Assembly (NCBI GenBank): GCA_003665825.1
Contig: QPFY01000011.1
Coordinates: 992,001 to 1,056,000 of the forward strand
Direction: 5' to 3'
DNA: 64,000 bases
From: Microbotryum silenes-acaulis
Lineage: Eukaryota > Basidiomycota > Microbotryomycetes > Microbotryales > Microbotryaceae
Shown here: piece after piece, positions 1 to 12,263 of the stretch
How positions within the stretch are numbered: the stretch's first letter is position 1
How the letters are laid out: every line of letters starts with the position of its first letter
Translations under genes and position numbers: made by a program
Notes under the pieces: generated by a model
Databases searched by the model: none
What the model saw: only the letters and a program-made list of their open reading frames with translations
Told to the model about the DNA's origin: nothing

Positions 1-2406
1 ATTGCCAGTCCTCGGCTCCGAGTTCGCGCGAGGTCGAAAAGCCTCCGAGATCCTCAAAGATGGTACGCTCGACAAAGACGTTGCCGCTGCCAAACGAGTT
101 CGTGATCAGACCCAAACTCATTCCCGATCCGAGGAACCAATACGTTCTCCGATTGGGTATCACTTTGGTCGTCGAGAACAAGGGGTTCATGTCCGAAGCA
201 AACTCGTCGAGCCACGTGGAAAGCGCTTTGGCGCCCGTGCGTCCAGCGACCTGGACGACGGTTTCGAGGTAGTGGGGCTTGAGGACGTCGTCGTCGTCGA
301 GAAAGAGCAACCAGTTCCCCTTGGCGAGCGCGGCCCCACGGTTCCGCGCTTCCCCGAGGTACGAGTTCTCGATCGTGATAAAGTGCCAGTTCGACCTCGG
401 GGCAAAATAGCGGGCTTCGATGTCGGCCAGAGCGGCTAGCGTCGAGTTCTTCTTGGATCCGTCGTCGACAAAGATAACCTCGTAGCATTCCCGCGTTTGA
501 CCAACGATCGAATCGAGCATCTGGGTAACCAGACCAGCGCGTTCGTAATGTGTGACGATGATGCTGATGCGGGGTGCGAACGAAGGAACGGCAGGTTTCC
601 ATTTGGACGGCGTGGGGATGCTCATGATCCAATCGTGAAAATTGACCCAGTCTTCCGCCGCGGTCACGGTCTCGGGTCGAGGTCGAATCTTTGGCCAGGC
701 CGTCGAGCGTAGCGCTTTCACTTCTTGGGCAATTTTGTGGGCCAAAGGGGTCGCACGCGGCGCAAACAAGACCTTGCTGTGGTCCGCGGGGTGCACGAGT
801 TCCGGAATTCCGCCGACGTCACTAGCGATGAACCGAGCGCCGTACGCGATACATTCAAGCACGGTGCTGGGCGAGTTGTCGATCAAAGCAGGTAGCACGA
901 CCAGACGTCTAGGATCGGTGATGTAGACCAGACCTTGCTCCCGATCGTAGTCTCGGAGAAACTGGACCTGCAAATCGACGTCAGAGTGATCGCGGAGGGC
1001 GTCCATCGCGTTTGAAATCAGCGCGCTCGCATCGATGTGGGATTTCGAATCTTCAAATTCTCGCCCGAGAAACGTGATTTTGGTGATCGAAGTCGGCGTC
1101 TCAATCGATGAAGGTCTCTCAAACAAGAGCTCGAGGGTCTCGAGAAAGAGGCGGGTCCCTTTGCGCTCCTCAAGTCGACCGAAAAACACGAGCTCGTTGA
1201 CGGGGTGCACGCCTCCACTCTCGCTGGACAGCCTCCGATTTACGTTTGGCAGTGGCCAAGCGCCGACGATGTTGGGGATCACAAAGGCATGTTGCGGCAT
1301 CTTCCACCCTCGCTTTTTCAGATAGTCGAGCATGTACTCGCTCGGTGCGATGGCGACGTCGGCCATCTCGACCGTGCGCCGTTCAAACTCGGCTTTTTGG
1401 AACGAAAATTTGTCCTGTGGATAGAGCTTGTTGAGGATCGTCGCCCATTCGACGTCTGCACCGTGCAGGCCGACGACGATGCGCGTATTTTGCAACATCA
1501 GGCCCTGCTGCCGAGCGAGAGTAGGGAAATAGCCAATGCCGGTATTGTCAGGGAAATGAATAACGTCCCACTCGTTGTCGTGGGCCTGCAGGAAGGCGAG
1601 GATCTGGCGCGAGGCGAGGGCTGACCATGACGTCGGCCAAAAGGGCTGCGGTTCCTCTTCCACGAAATGTAGGTTTATAACTTGATCCGCGAGTCTGAAG
1701 GCGAGACACAGAATCAGGATGTTCCGCTAACAACTTGGCGAGCTTGCGTAGGACGAGAGCGGACCCGACCAGAGACTCACATCCGCGTCAGATTGCGCAC
1801 TTGGCCCATCGGATAGTCTTGCATCCGGTTGGCGATGAGAATGTCAACATTGACTATAGTAGAGGAAGCTAGAGCTGTGGCGAGCTCGCGAAAGGCGGTA
1901 CCAATACCCCCGTTCTTGTGCAAACCGGCGAGTTCGGACGTGACGATTAGGGCACGCGTCGGAGTCCGATCCGGATGCAGGAGTCGCGGGTTCTTTTTCC
2001 AGGGCAGCTCGACGCGAGGTGTGACAGGGTCGGGGTGATTGTGGTAACGATGCAGCAGTGACCCCCAGGTGTAATCGATCTCGTTCTTGGAGGACAGGGA
2101 TCGGCCCTTGAGGAAGTGACCGCCGTTGTGTGTTTTCCGCCGCGAACGAGCCCATCGTCGCTCGTACACGCACCTGGCCAGCAGGAAGAAGACCAGCGCC
2201 AACAGAGAGAGCACGACCCAACGCAACACGCGTCGAGGTCGACGGTAAAGCCTCTTCCTGAGCTTGACGTCGCGACTGGACCGTCGGCCGAGCGAGAAGC
2301 GCGACCTCGTCGTCGATCGGCCCGTCCTCGAGGTGAGCGCTCGCGGCTCGGAGTTCGGTAGCGAGGACGGTCCATCTACCGTGTAAGAAGAGTGAGGCGG
2401 GACCAT
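1..2406 (-). CDS. Membrane-anchored two-domain glycosyltransferase (GT4/GT5-like plus GT2), 3' end cut by window edge
   Basis: Exons 1781-2406 and 1-1694, intron 1695-1780; 773 codons are visible and the frame is still open at base 1. I start at the ATG at 2406 because the frame farther upstream has only GTG/TTG. A basic N-terminus leads into one membrane segment at about residues 62-78 (VVLSLLALVFFLLA), which suggests a type II Golgi or ER protein. The first catalytic unit opens with a starch-synthase-like loop (KNGGIGTA) and continues through GRLEERKG and a nucleotide-sugar site around STVLECIAYG, as in GT-B enzymes. A second, GT-A unit follows: SIIVTHYERA, then VIFVDDGS and a DDDD metal site. 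Donor and acceptor sugars cannot be told from sequence. It is transcribed divergently from DPM1. Confidence 0.8.
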
Positions 2407-2884
2407 CTCATCTCTGGGAATCCACGAAGCCGATCCAAGCACAAGAAAGGTCGGGGAAAAATGAGCAGGACTATAAGGAGGGCGAGAGAAGGAGGTCGGG
2501 GGTCGGCGTTCGAACTTTTGGACTTGGAACTGCGAGTTGACGCGACCTTAGAAAGCGACGAGGTACGGTTCGGAGTTACGGATCACTTGCCATTGGAAGT
2601 TGGAAAGAAGCACGCACTCGAAGAAAATGCAGACCACTCTACTGGAGTATTCTTGATTCGGTTTTGAGTTTTTGAACTAGCACAGCCCCCCCAAAAAACA
2701 GCATTGTCAATGCTGCGTGTATTTGACTGCTTAGTAAACGGTGCCGATTTCCACTGAGTGCTGAGCCTAAGCGGAGCCCGCCGCCCTTACGTTTTCCGTC
2801 CTCTCTGCCCTATGCCATATAACCCATGCCCCTCGTTTAGATACTGCACCCACGTCAACTTTGGCAACCCCTCCCTTGGCCACG
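2407..2884. other. Intergenic region between divergent glycosyltransferase genes
   Basis: This 478-bp gap separates two start codons pointing away from each other, so it must hold both promoters. I see a C-run followed by an A-run near 2686 but no motif I can name. Confidence 0.5.
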
Positions 2885-4155
2885 ATGATGCGACTCCGGT
2901 TACGCTTCGGACGACGGAGTGTCCACGTGGCGCTGCCCTTGTTCGCCGTCGTGCTCATCTGGTCGTGCTGGACTCTCGTGCCATCCTCAAGCCGGCTCTA
3001 CGACCCCCGCACCTCGGCGATCCACAAGCCTTTACCGCAGCCACTTGGAGGACCCGTCACAAGCTCCATCATCGTCCCCGCGTACAAGGAACGAGCCAAT
3101 CTCCGACCGTTGACCGAGCGCATCTTCCAAGCTGTCCGGGACAAGGCCTCGGTCGAGCTCGTCATCGTCGATGACAACTCTGGGGATGGTACCGAGACCG
3201 AGATTGCGGATCTGAAGAACGAGGGCTACAATGTCGAGTTGTTGGTCAGGACCGGCGAGAAGGGGCTCAGCAGCGCCGTGCTGAGGGGTTTCGAGATCGC
3301 ACGGGGCTCAAGCTTGATCGTCATGGATGCCGATCTTCAGGTCAGGAATCATTCGACTGAGAGCTTGAGATTGATTCCATTGCTAACGGGTGTCTTTACT
3401 TGTTGCAGCACCCGCCAGAGACAATCCAACCGCTGCTCGACTCGCTCAGCGACGAAACTCCGATCGCACTCGCAACTCGGTACGGCAAAGGGGTCAGCAT
3501 GTCCAAAGGGTGGCCACTGTATCGCAGAGTGATATCGTGGGGGGCTCGAATACTCGCCAGGCCGTTGACGAGTGCCAGCGATCCCATGACGGGCTTTTTC
3601 GCCATTCGCCGAGATCACGTGAGTTGCGGAGCGTCGGTTGGGTCGGGTAACGAAACGTCGAACGCATCACACGTAGCTCACACTTTGTGTCCAATCCTAA
3701 AACAGTTTTTGAAGTCACACCCGATCAACTCGTCCGGGTTCAAGATCGCCCTCGAGTTGATGCTGAAAACTCCGCCAAGTCGGATCGCCGAATCGCCTTA
3801 TTCGTTCGGGCTGCGACAAACGGGGACGTCCAAGCTGTCGTCCAAAGTGATGGTACGCTACGTCGGACAGCTCTTGACGCTGTACGCTTGGAAGATTGGG
3901 ATCTTGTTCCATGTGCTTGTAGCGCTGGGGGTAGGGTTGGGGGTGCTCGGGCTCGAAAAGGCGGTTGGTATCGTGCGGAGAAGAAAGGGGACAGGACCGA
4001 TGTTGGTCGGACACATGTCAAGGGAGAGGAAACCTATGTATATCCCGGGCCGTGGAGGTGGGGGCGGAGGGGGTGGATTGAGGGGCAACAGTAGGCAGTT
4101 GGGGTCGACGAGGAATTTGCCGCCGGCGGATCGGCATGGCAAGCGGATGATGTAG
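2885..4155 (+). CDS. DPM1: Dolichol-phosphate mannosyltransferase
   Basis: Exons 2885-3340, 3409-3618 and 3706-4155 give 371 aa; intron 1 has a TGCTAAC branch site. It transfers mannose from GDP-mannose to dolichyl phosphate on the cytosolic face of the ER, feeding N-glycans, O-mannosylation and GPI anchors. The GT2 fold is clear: SIIVPAYKERANL, VIVDDNSGDGT, the metal site MDADLQHPPE, DPMTGFFAIRR, and YSFGLR followed by a serine/lysine-rich stretch typical of the family. A hydrophobic segment near residues 15-32 and another near 265-285 suggest anchors at both ends; yeast Dpm1 has only the C-terminal one and is about 100 aa shorter. The tail is glycine-rich and basic. Start: first ATG of a tandem ATGATG, since the longer frame begins with TTG. 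Confidence 0.92.
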
Positions 4156-4187
4156 CAATAAGTGGTGATGACGAATATCATGATTTT

Positions 4188-4209
4188 CACGACACGACAC
4201 GACACGACA
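4188..4209. repeat. GACAC pentanucleotide microsatellite
   Basis: About four tandem GACAC units lie just past the DPM1 stop codon, probably in its 3' UTR. Confidence 0.7.
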
Positions 4210-4388
4210 GGATGTGACAATTTCTTAAAGAAGAAGATGGTGCGCATGGATACTACATCTTGTGACACGCGCAAACCAGATCAGCCGGCCCGCATCATTC
4301 GAGGGGCTCGTTGCGCTCCGGGTGCTTCGCAGGCTGCGATCACTTCTCAAGCTCCTGCTCACCTCGTCGCCGACTGACCAACTCAACG

Positions 4389-7300
4389 ATGAGCGCCACC
4401 ACTTCCGCACCACCACCTCGGCCCAGGTTCAAGACAAGGTTAGTAACGTATTCCTTCTTCCCTGTAGGATGGCACACAGCACATCGCACTGGAGCTAGCT
4501 CCAACTCGTGCGAAGCGACGTCTCGGGGAGATGAGCTCGACGGGCGAACGAATGAGGCGTAACGAATCCTCTCTTGGTGGCTTTCCAGCTACAGCAGAGC
4601 GTCATTACTGCTTTTGATGCTCGATGACTAGTCAAACAAGTCAAGCACCTCCGTGGCAGCGACGCGGCTCGTTCTTGATTCCAAGCGAACAGTCGAGCTC
4701 AGCTGCCTTCAAGGCCCCCTCGAGCACGGAAAGAGGATCCAGAGCTAACATCACTTCACCTTCGCACAGTTTCAAGGCCGTCCAAGCCTACGAACCTATC
4801 CACACGGGCGGCAAAGTCGTGCTTTCCGGCGATGGATCCTGGCTCGTTTCGACACTGGACGACCAAGCGCTGGTTAGTGACATCGCAACGGGAGAACGGA
4901 TACAGCTCCTAAAAGGCGTAAGTTTCATCCCTTTCCCTTATATGGCCTCCATTATCCCAACTGAGCCCATCTCCCGCCTCCATTTTTTCTCTCTATCAGG
5001 ACTCCTCGGCGGTCACGACCTTGGCCATCACCCCGACCCCCGCCTCACCCAATGCAGGTGGTTACCTCTTGACCGCCTCCCGATCTTCGGCACTCCACCT
5101 CTACTCGCTCCCTTCTTTGACCCTGCATCGCACCATCGCCAAGGCCCACTCGGCACCCATCATCACCTCCGCCGCGGACCCCTCGGGAAGACTTTTCGCG
5201 ACCGGTTCCGCCGACGGCATCGTCAAAGTCTGGGATGCAGAAAACGCTCACTGCACCCACGTCCTGCACGGCCACGGTGGTCTCATCTCGGCGCTCTTCT
5301 TTGATGTTGGCGCCGACGGCCGAGCGAGGTTGGTCTCGGGCGCTGACGACTGCAAAATCCGAGTGTGGGATCTGCAAACGCGAGAATGTGTTCACGTCCT
5401 CGATGGCCACACCTCGGTCGTGACGGGCTTGCAGGTCACCAAAGATGGCAAAAACATGATCTCAGGTGGACGTGACCAGGTTGTCAACTTGTGGGATCTT
5501 GAGCGGGGAGTGCTGAGGAAGACGATGCCCGTTTTCGAGACGCTCGAAGCCGTCGGACTCGTTCAACTCCCGGATCAAGTCGCTGTATGGACGGCGGGTG
5601 ACAAGGGCGTCATCCGGTTGTGGGATCTTCGAAACGGCGAGGAAGTCAACAAGGAGCAGCGAGGGAACGGCAAAGGGAAGGTCCACGAGATCGTCCAGGT
5701 CATGTGAGTAGACTCGGAATCGGCCGCGCCACAATCGTTTATCTCACTCGTGCCCCGTTTCGATTTGCACGCAGTCACAACGCCACCACCTCGACCTTGA
5801 CGGCGGTCTATGTTGATCAAAATATCATTACTCGGAGTCTCCCCACCCTCGAAGTGCTTCGCCAGATCGTCGGCTACAACGATGAGGTCATCGATGTCGC
5901 CTACCTCGCGCCGACCCGGCCAGAGGACGAGTCCCATTTGGCCGTGGCGACGAATTCGGATCTGATCCGCGTCTATGATCTAGCTCGTTTCAATACTTCC
6001 TTGTTGGAGGGGCATAATGACGTTGTGTTCTGCCTTGCGCGATCGACCGATGGTAGCGTTCTGGCGAGTGGCTCCAAGGACAAGACCGCGAGAGTATGGC
6101 GACCCAAGTCGTCGGGCAAAGGATGGGCGTGTGTCGCCAGTGCCGAAGGGCATGTCGAATCCATAGGCGCCGTCGCCGTCTCCAAGAAGGAGCGCAATTT
6201 CCTCGTCACGGCGTCGCAGGACCGAACGGCCAAGATCTGGGATCTCGCTTCTGCATTAGGCGCTGAGGAGGAAGGCGAGGTCAAGGATGATGCGGCAACC
6301 GCGGCTTTGAAATCATTGACGACACAGAAGATTCATGACAAGGACATCAACTCGTTAGACATCTCACCCAACGACAGATTGCTCGTGTCCGGATCCCAGG
6401 ACCGCACGGCCAAGCTCTTCTCGATCACCTACACCGCCAAAACCAAATTTTCGCCACCGACCGCTGCTCTGTCTCTTCTCGGTACTCTGAAAGGCCACAA
6501 GAGGGGTGTATGGAGCGTCAAGTTCTCGCCCATCGACCAATGCGTGGCGACCGCTTCGGGTGACCGCACGATCCGCCTGTGGAGCTTGGCCGATTTCACT
6601 TGCGTCAAGACGTTCGAGGGGCATACCAACTCGGTGCTGAGGATCGACTTTTTGACTCGAGGGATGCAGCTCGCTTCGTGCGCCTCGGACGGATTGGTCA
6701 AGGTTTGGAACGTCAAGGACGAGCAATGCGTGTCGACGCTCGACAACCACGATGAAAAGGTCTGGGCATTGGCGGTTGCCAAGGATGAGAAGCATCTTGT
6801 CTCCGGTGGCGCGGACTCGGTCATCACCGTTTGGCAAGATATTACGGAGGAGGAGGAAAAGGCCAAGATTGAGGAGCACGAGGATCAAGTCCTAAAGGCG
6901 CAGGACTTTGAGAACTACCTGTCGATCAGGGACTACTCGAATGCGATCCTGTTGAGTCTGTCCATGGACCAACCGAAGCGACTGCTCAAACTCCTGACCG
7001 AGGTCCGACTCGCCGCCTCGGAGGATTTGAAGAGCTACACCGGTTCGAGTCAGGTCGATCAGGTGCTGCAGTCGCTCGGTGATGTCGATCTACGACAACT
7101 TTTGCTCTACGTCAAGGATTGGAACACGAATGCGCGCACGTCCGAGGTCGCTCAGGGTGTTCTCCACGCGATCCTCAAGCTTCATTGCGCCGAGAAGGTG
7201 CTCGAATGCCTCGATCCACAAAAGCCGAAAGAGGACCTGGACCAGGACGTCAACTTTGGCGTAGCAGACGATGAGGATGAGAATGAGATCGTGAATGACG

Positions 7301-7590
7301 AGAAACGCAAGGAGCGACGACGAGAATTGGCGAAGAAGCGACGCACCGAGATCAAGGCTGGCGATCTGTTGCAGGCTTTGATACCGTATACGGAACGGCA
7401 CTTGAGTCGGGCCGATAAGATGGTGCGCGAGAGTTATATCGTCGAGCACTTGCTGGGTCAGATGAACAGCTATGAGCTCGAGGCGGATGCCGTCAATGGG
7501 GCCAATGGCCTGCAAGCCATGGAGGTAGATCTCGATTTGGATAGAAATGATGCCGTAGCTGCTTGGGCGGATGAGGACGAGGAGGAATGA
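4389..7590 (+). CDS. UTP13: U3 snoRNP small-subunit processome WD40 protein Utp13/TBL3
   Basis: Exons 4389-4438, 4770-4917, 5000-5703 and 5775-7590 give 905 aa, close to yeast Utp13 (817 aa). The first intron (331 nt) is long for this window and has a GCTAAC branch site. Two tandem seven-bladed WD40 propellers run to about residue 660, with repeated GH...WD units such as SGSQDRTAKLF and SGDRTIRLW. The C-terminal helical Utp13 domain follows (QDFENYLSIRDYSNAILLSL onward), then an acidic tail. It works in the nucleolus as part of the UTP-B subcomplex in 18S pre-rRNA cleavage. Family assignment rests on the double propeller plus this C-terminal domain. Confidence 0.93.
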
Positions 7591-9019
7591 GAATGCAAGT
7601 AATACCCTGTTGTACTCCTATTCAAGTTTTTGCACTCTCGGTTCGGATAATCGACGATGTTGTATGCCTAAAACGCTGACTTGCCATTCGTAAAGATACA
7701 TGCACCATTCCTACAACATCATATCCCAGTCTAGTTGGCGAACATATCTCTTGCTACAAGACGAGACCGTGCAGAGTCCAAACGTCTGATCCGAAACCCA
7801 AAGGTCAACGATTCAAAGCTCCAACTTTCGACTTGTTGACGACCCGAATGCGGGTACACTAGGGCTCCATCTCCCCTCCTTTGTTCTGCTACTCGAAGTA
7901 CCATGCCCTTCCGCAGCGCAACAGCCTGCGTAGCGCGGAAAGCATCGGAGCTACGAGAGCGGAGCGTGCTTAGTATTCCGTTGGCCAATGCACCTCGCTC
8001 GCCGACGCCATTCGTACCTTCAAGCCACACCTGCAATATGAAGCTCACATTGCTCAGCTTCAGCATTGTGCTAGCAGAGAGGCACATAGCGTGCTGGAAT
8101 GTTCTGTCTATCCGCGGAGGCTCGATGTGGAAGATTAGTAGACGAGGGAAATTTTGGAAGATTTGTTTCCTCTCCGATGACCGTGTGATGAATCTGAGAA
8201 CGTCTTCGTGCACTCACTATCAGATGGCATGTTGGTGAACTACAAAGACGACCAGCGCTTTCTGTTCGTCACACAGGGAGTGTCACTCTACCGCATCAGC
8301 CCCAGTGCTGGCAGTAATAGTCGCGCAGAAGCTGCCGAGCAATCACGTGCACCCGCCAGTCAGTCTTCCAAACTCGATGCCTTCCCGGATCGCCGGACGA
8401 AGCTCTTGCCCCATCCGGCTCGAGTCGACCGCTGTATACGGGTGTGCAACTTGACTTGAAACCATTGCTTATCGCATTGCAAACCAAGTCCCACTTCTTA
8501 ACGAATATCCTCTGCTAGAAGTACGAACTTGTAGAAACCACCAGGCGCCTACCCTAAGAATCTAGGCCTAGTAGCATGCCCGAGAAGCCTGACATGCAAA
8601 GACGTCAGTCTTCGGCTCGAATCGTCGAGGGACGTCGGGAGTTGGAAGCTTCGAACTTTTCGTTTCCGTTTCAAGCGTTCCAATTGGCGCTACTGTACTG
8701 TCGGCTATCAGGTAGGTAGGCGCCTCGTCCACAACCTCTCGATCCCGAGGGATTTGATCAATTTCGGCTCTTTGGTGGACCGGTGGAGCACGGCCCCCGC
8801 CGCCGCGTGGAGGCCTCGTTCTATCATGCACACCATCAGTGGCAGGGGCCTCGCACGAGACTGAGTGTGTTCACAAAAAGTCTGGTATCTGGCCCTCGTA
8901 GATCCGGGAGCCGAGTACCATGCACGAGGTTATCTTTTTCATGTTCTAGTTGTATTCACATTCGACCTTACTACGGTATAGCCTCATTGAAACCGTCATC
9001 GTAGACGCCATTCAAATAC
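7591..9019. other. Intergenic stretch without a supported gene
   Basis: The stretch lies between the UTP13 stop and the end of the aldo-keto reductase gene, so it should contain two 3' UTRs. Short ORFs on both strands (for example 7731-8213 minus) show no family motif and no believable exon joins. Confidence 0.5.
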
Positions 9020-10286
9020 CTACTGGGAGGGCAAGTTCGGAACGGCGAAATCGCGCATGTGCTCATCCTGTGGAGTTAGAAGGGGTTGCGTGGCATCCAC
9101 GTCAGTAAGAATCTAATCCACATGTACATGGAGACAGAGAAACGAGGCAAGGATTAACTCACGTAGGAACGGAAGTGGAGCTTGCGGCCGGCGGTGTCGA
9201 TCTCCTCCACCTCCTCGGGCTTGAGCTCGGGCAGGGTCTGAACCTCGGCGAGTTTCTTGATGCGCCCCTCGTTGCCGGACGCGGTGACGGCGACGACACC
9301 CTTGGCACGAGTCCACAACAACAAAGCTTCCGCGGCATCAACATCTTTGCCCGTCTCGGAAGAGATGCGCTTGGCGATGCGCTCGAGAATTGGCTTGATC
9401 GGTCCGCCCGTCGGGTGACGGAGCAGGGGGGTAAGAGGACCGTAGGCCTCGGTGCGGATGCCATGCTTCTGCTGAATTTTGAGCAGAGGCTCGAGCTGCT
9501 CGAGCAAGTAAGGGTGGTACTCGAGCTCTGTAGAGGGGCAGAGCGAGATGACTGTGAGCACGAGCCAAGAAAAAAAACTTAGGCCAGGCCAGGCAAGGAC
9601 GGAACGCACGGTTGACGACCGGCTTGTACTTGACCTGGTCCAAAAAGCCTTCAAAGTCCTGGGGTCGGAAGTTAGAGACACCGATCGAAGACTCGAGCTC
9701 GCCATTGTCCTTCATCTCTTCAAGCACACGCCAGAACGCGAGCATCTCCCCCTTAGGTGCGAGGAAGGGGTTGTGGATGAGCAGCAGGTTCGGGTGGAAG
9801 CCGAGACGATGGATGGTGGATTGCACGGCTTTCTTGGCATCAGCGACGGGAATCGGGTCATTAGCGGGATTGCCTTCTTTTTGAGAGACTGTGGAAAGAA
9901 GTGACCTCGTCCAATTGGTAACGGTAAGCATCGGACGACAAGGTAGCTCCGGGGGCCGGGGGCCGGACTCACGCTTGGAGGTGACGAAGAGCTCGGCACG
10001 GGGAACGGCCGAGTTGCTGATGCTTTGGCCCGTCTCCTCTTCGTTGTCGTAACCTAAGAACGGTCGAACAGGCAAAACTATCAAGTACTTGTTCTCCAAC
10101 GAGGACGTATGCTCCCCGAGTGCACTCTTTACCTTGCGCAGTGTCGATGTGGCGGATGCCAGCGCCGAGCGCAATCTTGCCCGACTCGACGGCGGTCTTC
10201 TTCGCATCACCTGTCCCATTGCCCCATGCGAGGGTCGGGATCTTGGTGCCGTCGTGCAGATCGAAGGTGGGGACGGAAAAGCTCAT
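9020..10286 (-). CDS. Aldo-keto reductase (alpha-keto amide reductase type)
   Basis: Five exons, 10133-10286, 9973-10053, 9610-9888, 9163-9527 and 9020-9067, give 308 aa, normal for the family. It should be a cytosolic NADPH-dependent carbonyl reductase with a TIM-barrel fold. The catalytic tetrad is complete across the splice joins: Asp in HIDTAQ, Tyr in GYDNEEE, Lys in FVTSK and His in LLIHNPF. The NADPH-barrel markers GVSNF and NQLEYHP also assemble only after splicing, which supports the model. The LIHNPF context resembles the yeast alpha-keto amide/conjugated polyketone reductase group, but the physiological substrate cannot be read from sequence. A second, diverged aldo-keto reductase lies at 27757-29084. 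Confidence 0.9.
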
Positions 10287-10492
10287 CGTGGATCGGGTCT
10301 GTCGAGCTCAAAATGCGACCAGATTGACTCACATGAGAAACTGGGTTGGTCCAGGTGTGTGAGGTGGAGAGACACGAGCGAAGAAGCGATACGCTGAGGT
10401 GAACTTCCCAAAGTGGAGCGGCGACTCGATCGAAGCAGATCGAAGCGAGCTAGTTGGGTAGAGCGATGACGTCGTCGTGGCGGACGGCTGAG

Positions 10493-10521
10493 GTCGGCCG
10501 GCTTTGTCAGACACGGCTCCG
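10493..10521 (+). repeat. 29-nt dispersed repeat, copy 1
   Basis: It begins GTCGGCCGGCTTTGTCAGAC and matches 11706-11734 at 27 of 29 positions in direct orientation, about 1.2 kb apart. Confidence 0.7.
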
Positions 10522-11705
10522 TCTACCTCGAGCAGAAATAAAAGCAATCTTCGATCTTTCGCGCGCGCTGCGGCGAAAAAAGCCGATGAAATCGGCACCG
10601 GTTGCGACGTTGCTAGCATCGCTCGCAAGTTTAGCTCGGCGGAAGCCGACACGTCCTCCGAGTCAGGTTCAAGTCCGTTTCGACTACAACACTTGATTCG
10701 CATGCCGTAGAAAGCTGTATGTAAGTTTTGGCGGGAGGATATGATTATGTCTTGACACTTTACTCTCAAGAAGAACGAAAGCCTTACTTTCAGTGCCGAC
10801 CATTCTGGGACGACGAGTCGTCGTCAGTGTACGAGCAGGCTTGCTCGAGCTCAAGCTCAACTGGAGCGAGCACGTGATCCGTCGAGATCCTTCGCTGATA
10901 GTGCGTCGCCATGTCGTCGCCTCTGTAGCTCTTCGCTCCTCGGCTGCTTCCCACATCGCACTCAGGCCATCGCCCTCGACAACTCATTCTGCGCGGCACA
11001 CTCTCTACGATATGGCTCAGCCTTCTTGGAATGGACTACCTCGCGTCGAAAGCTCTGGAACAGAACGTTGGCACCTCGGCGAACTCCGATGTGTCTCAAG
11101 CTTGCATCAGGCTCATAAACACGGCCCATGATGTCAGTCACATCATCCGCCAGGTTGCAGACTGGGATTGGAGTTCTAGCAAGTCATGTCATTCCGACGT
11201 GTCACGTTCTGTTCTTCAGCAGATCTGCTCTCTAGCAATGCCCATCGCGAGGTTGCTGTCACTCGCTGACGGACTCGGGCTGTCCCTTCCGAGACGGTTG
11301 CCCTGACAAACGGGAGGCACTATGATGCCCTACCAATTCAACCGCGTTGATGGAGCAGAATCACAGAGGTCTGACGTCGCCTTTGTGTAGGTGTAGCGGT
11401 GACGTCACATTTACATTTAGTGTTCCAGGTCGGCCAATCGTCGCCGAAGAATCGGCCCAGACTTCGCGATCAGCCATTTATAATGCATGTTGGTCGGAAA
11501 AGGCGCTGCCGTGCAGATATATCCGAACTATACGAATCAGCCCTGTCCGATGACAAGAGATGAGTAAGTTATATTGGCCGAAACCACTCATCGAACTTGG
11601 AGAGGTACATATTTCGGACACTTGAGAGCAGTTGCATATGCTTTGAATGCAAAAAGCTGCACCCGGCGACAGCAAGGCCGGCCTGGGCCTGGGGGAACCG
11701 CCCTA

Positions 11706-11734
11706 GTCGGCCGGCTTAGTCAGACACGGCTGCG
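11706..11734 (+). repeat. 29-nt dispersed repeat, copy 2
   Basis: This is the second copy of the motif at 10493-10521, differing by T/A and C/G substitutions. No ORF or known element surrounds it. Confidence 0.7.
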
Positions 11735-11930
11735 ACGTACCGAGTTGTCGAAAAGTGCCCCAAAAGGATCCAACTGAATGTAATCGCGAAAAAGAGTGCT
11801 TAAAAAGGATCGACTTGGTCATGTCAGCCTGGTGCAATCATATTTTTCCACATGCAGTGGCACGGTCGGGTCACGACTCGGGTGGAAACGATCGCCGTCT
11901 ACGTTCACCGCGCGTTTTGACGCTTTTGAG

Positions 11931-11973
11931 GCGCGTCGCGAGGACCCCCGAAAGCCCGGCCTGAGGCGCGTAG
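11931..11973 (+). repeat. Left arm of a degenerate inverted repeat
   Basis: This segment carries GAAAGCCCGGCCTGAGGCGC and ends with TGAGGCGCGTAG. The reverse complement of 13195-13238 matches it closely over about 40 nt with a few substitutions and an indel. Confidence 0.65.
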
Positions 11974-12263
11974 CGCCCGACTGGACAAATTTTGGGCCTC
12001 AGATGGGCCAAAATCGCCAAGGCGGGTAGTCGGGGGCGGACAAATCATGGTGCGCCGATGTGGGTGGGGTCCTAGGCCCGTAGGTTTCAGTGGACAAATC
12101 GGGACCCATTTCGGCCACATTCGGCTTGGAAAGCCAAAGTTTGCCGACCCTCAAGAGCCGCGGGAGCGCGCGTGAAACATTCTGGGCTGTACCGAATTCA
12201 CAACAACGGCTCTAATTGATAGATTTTTGCACTTATAACCTCTTGGCTGGTTGAACGAAGCGT

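Noticed and set aside
4624..5304. 226-codon + strand frame
   Set aside because: It starts within the first UTP13 intron and overlaps exon 3 in the wrong frame.
7731..8213. 160-codon minus-strand frame in the UTP13 3' region
   Set aside because: No domain, no splice context and unremarkable composition; treated as chance.
11400..11407. TGACGTCA palindrome as a CRE site
   Set aside because: A single 8-mer far from any gene start is not enough to call a regulatory site.
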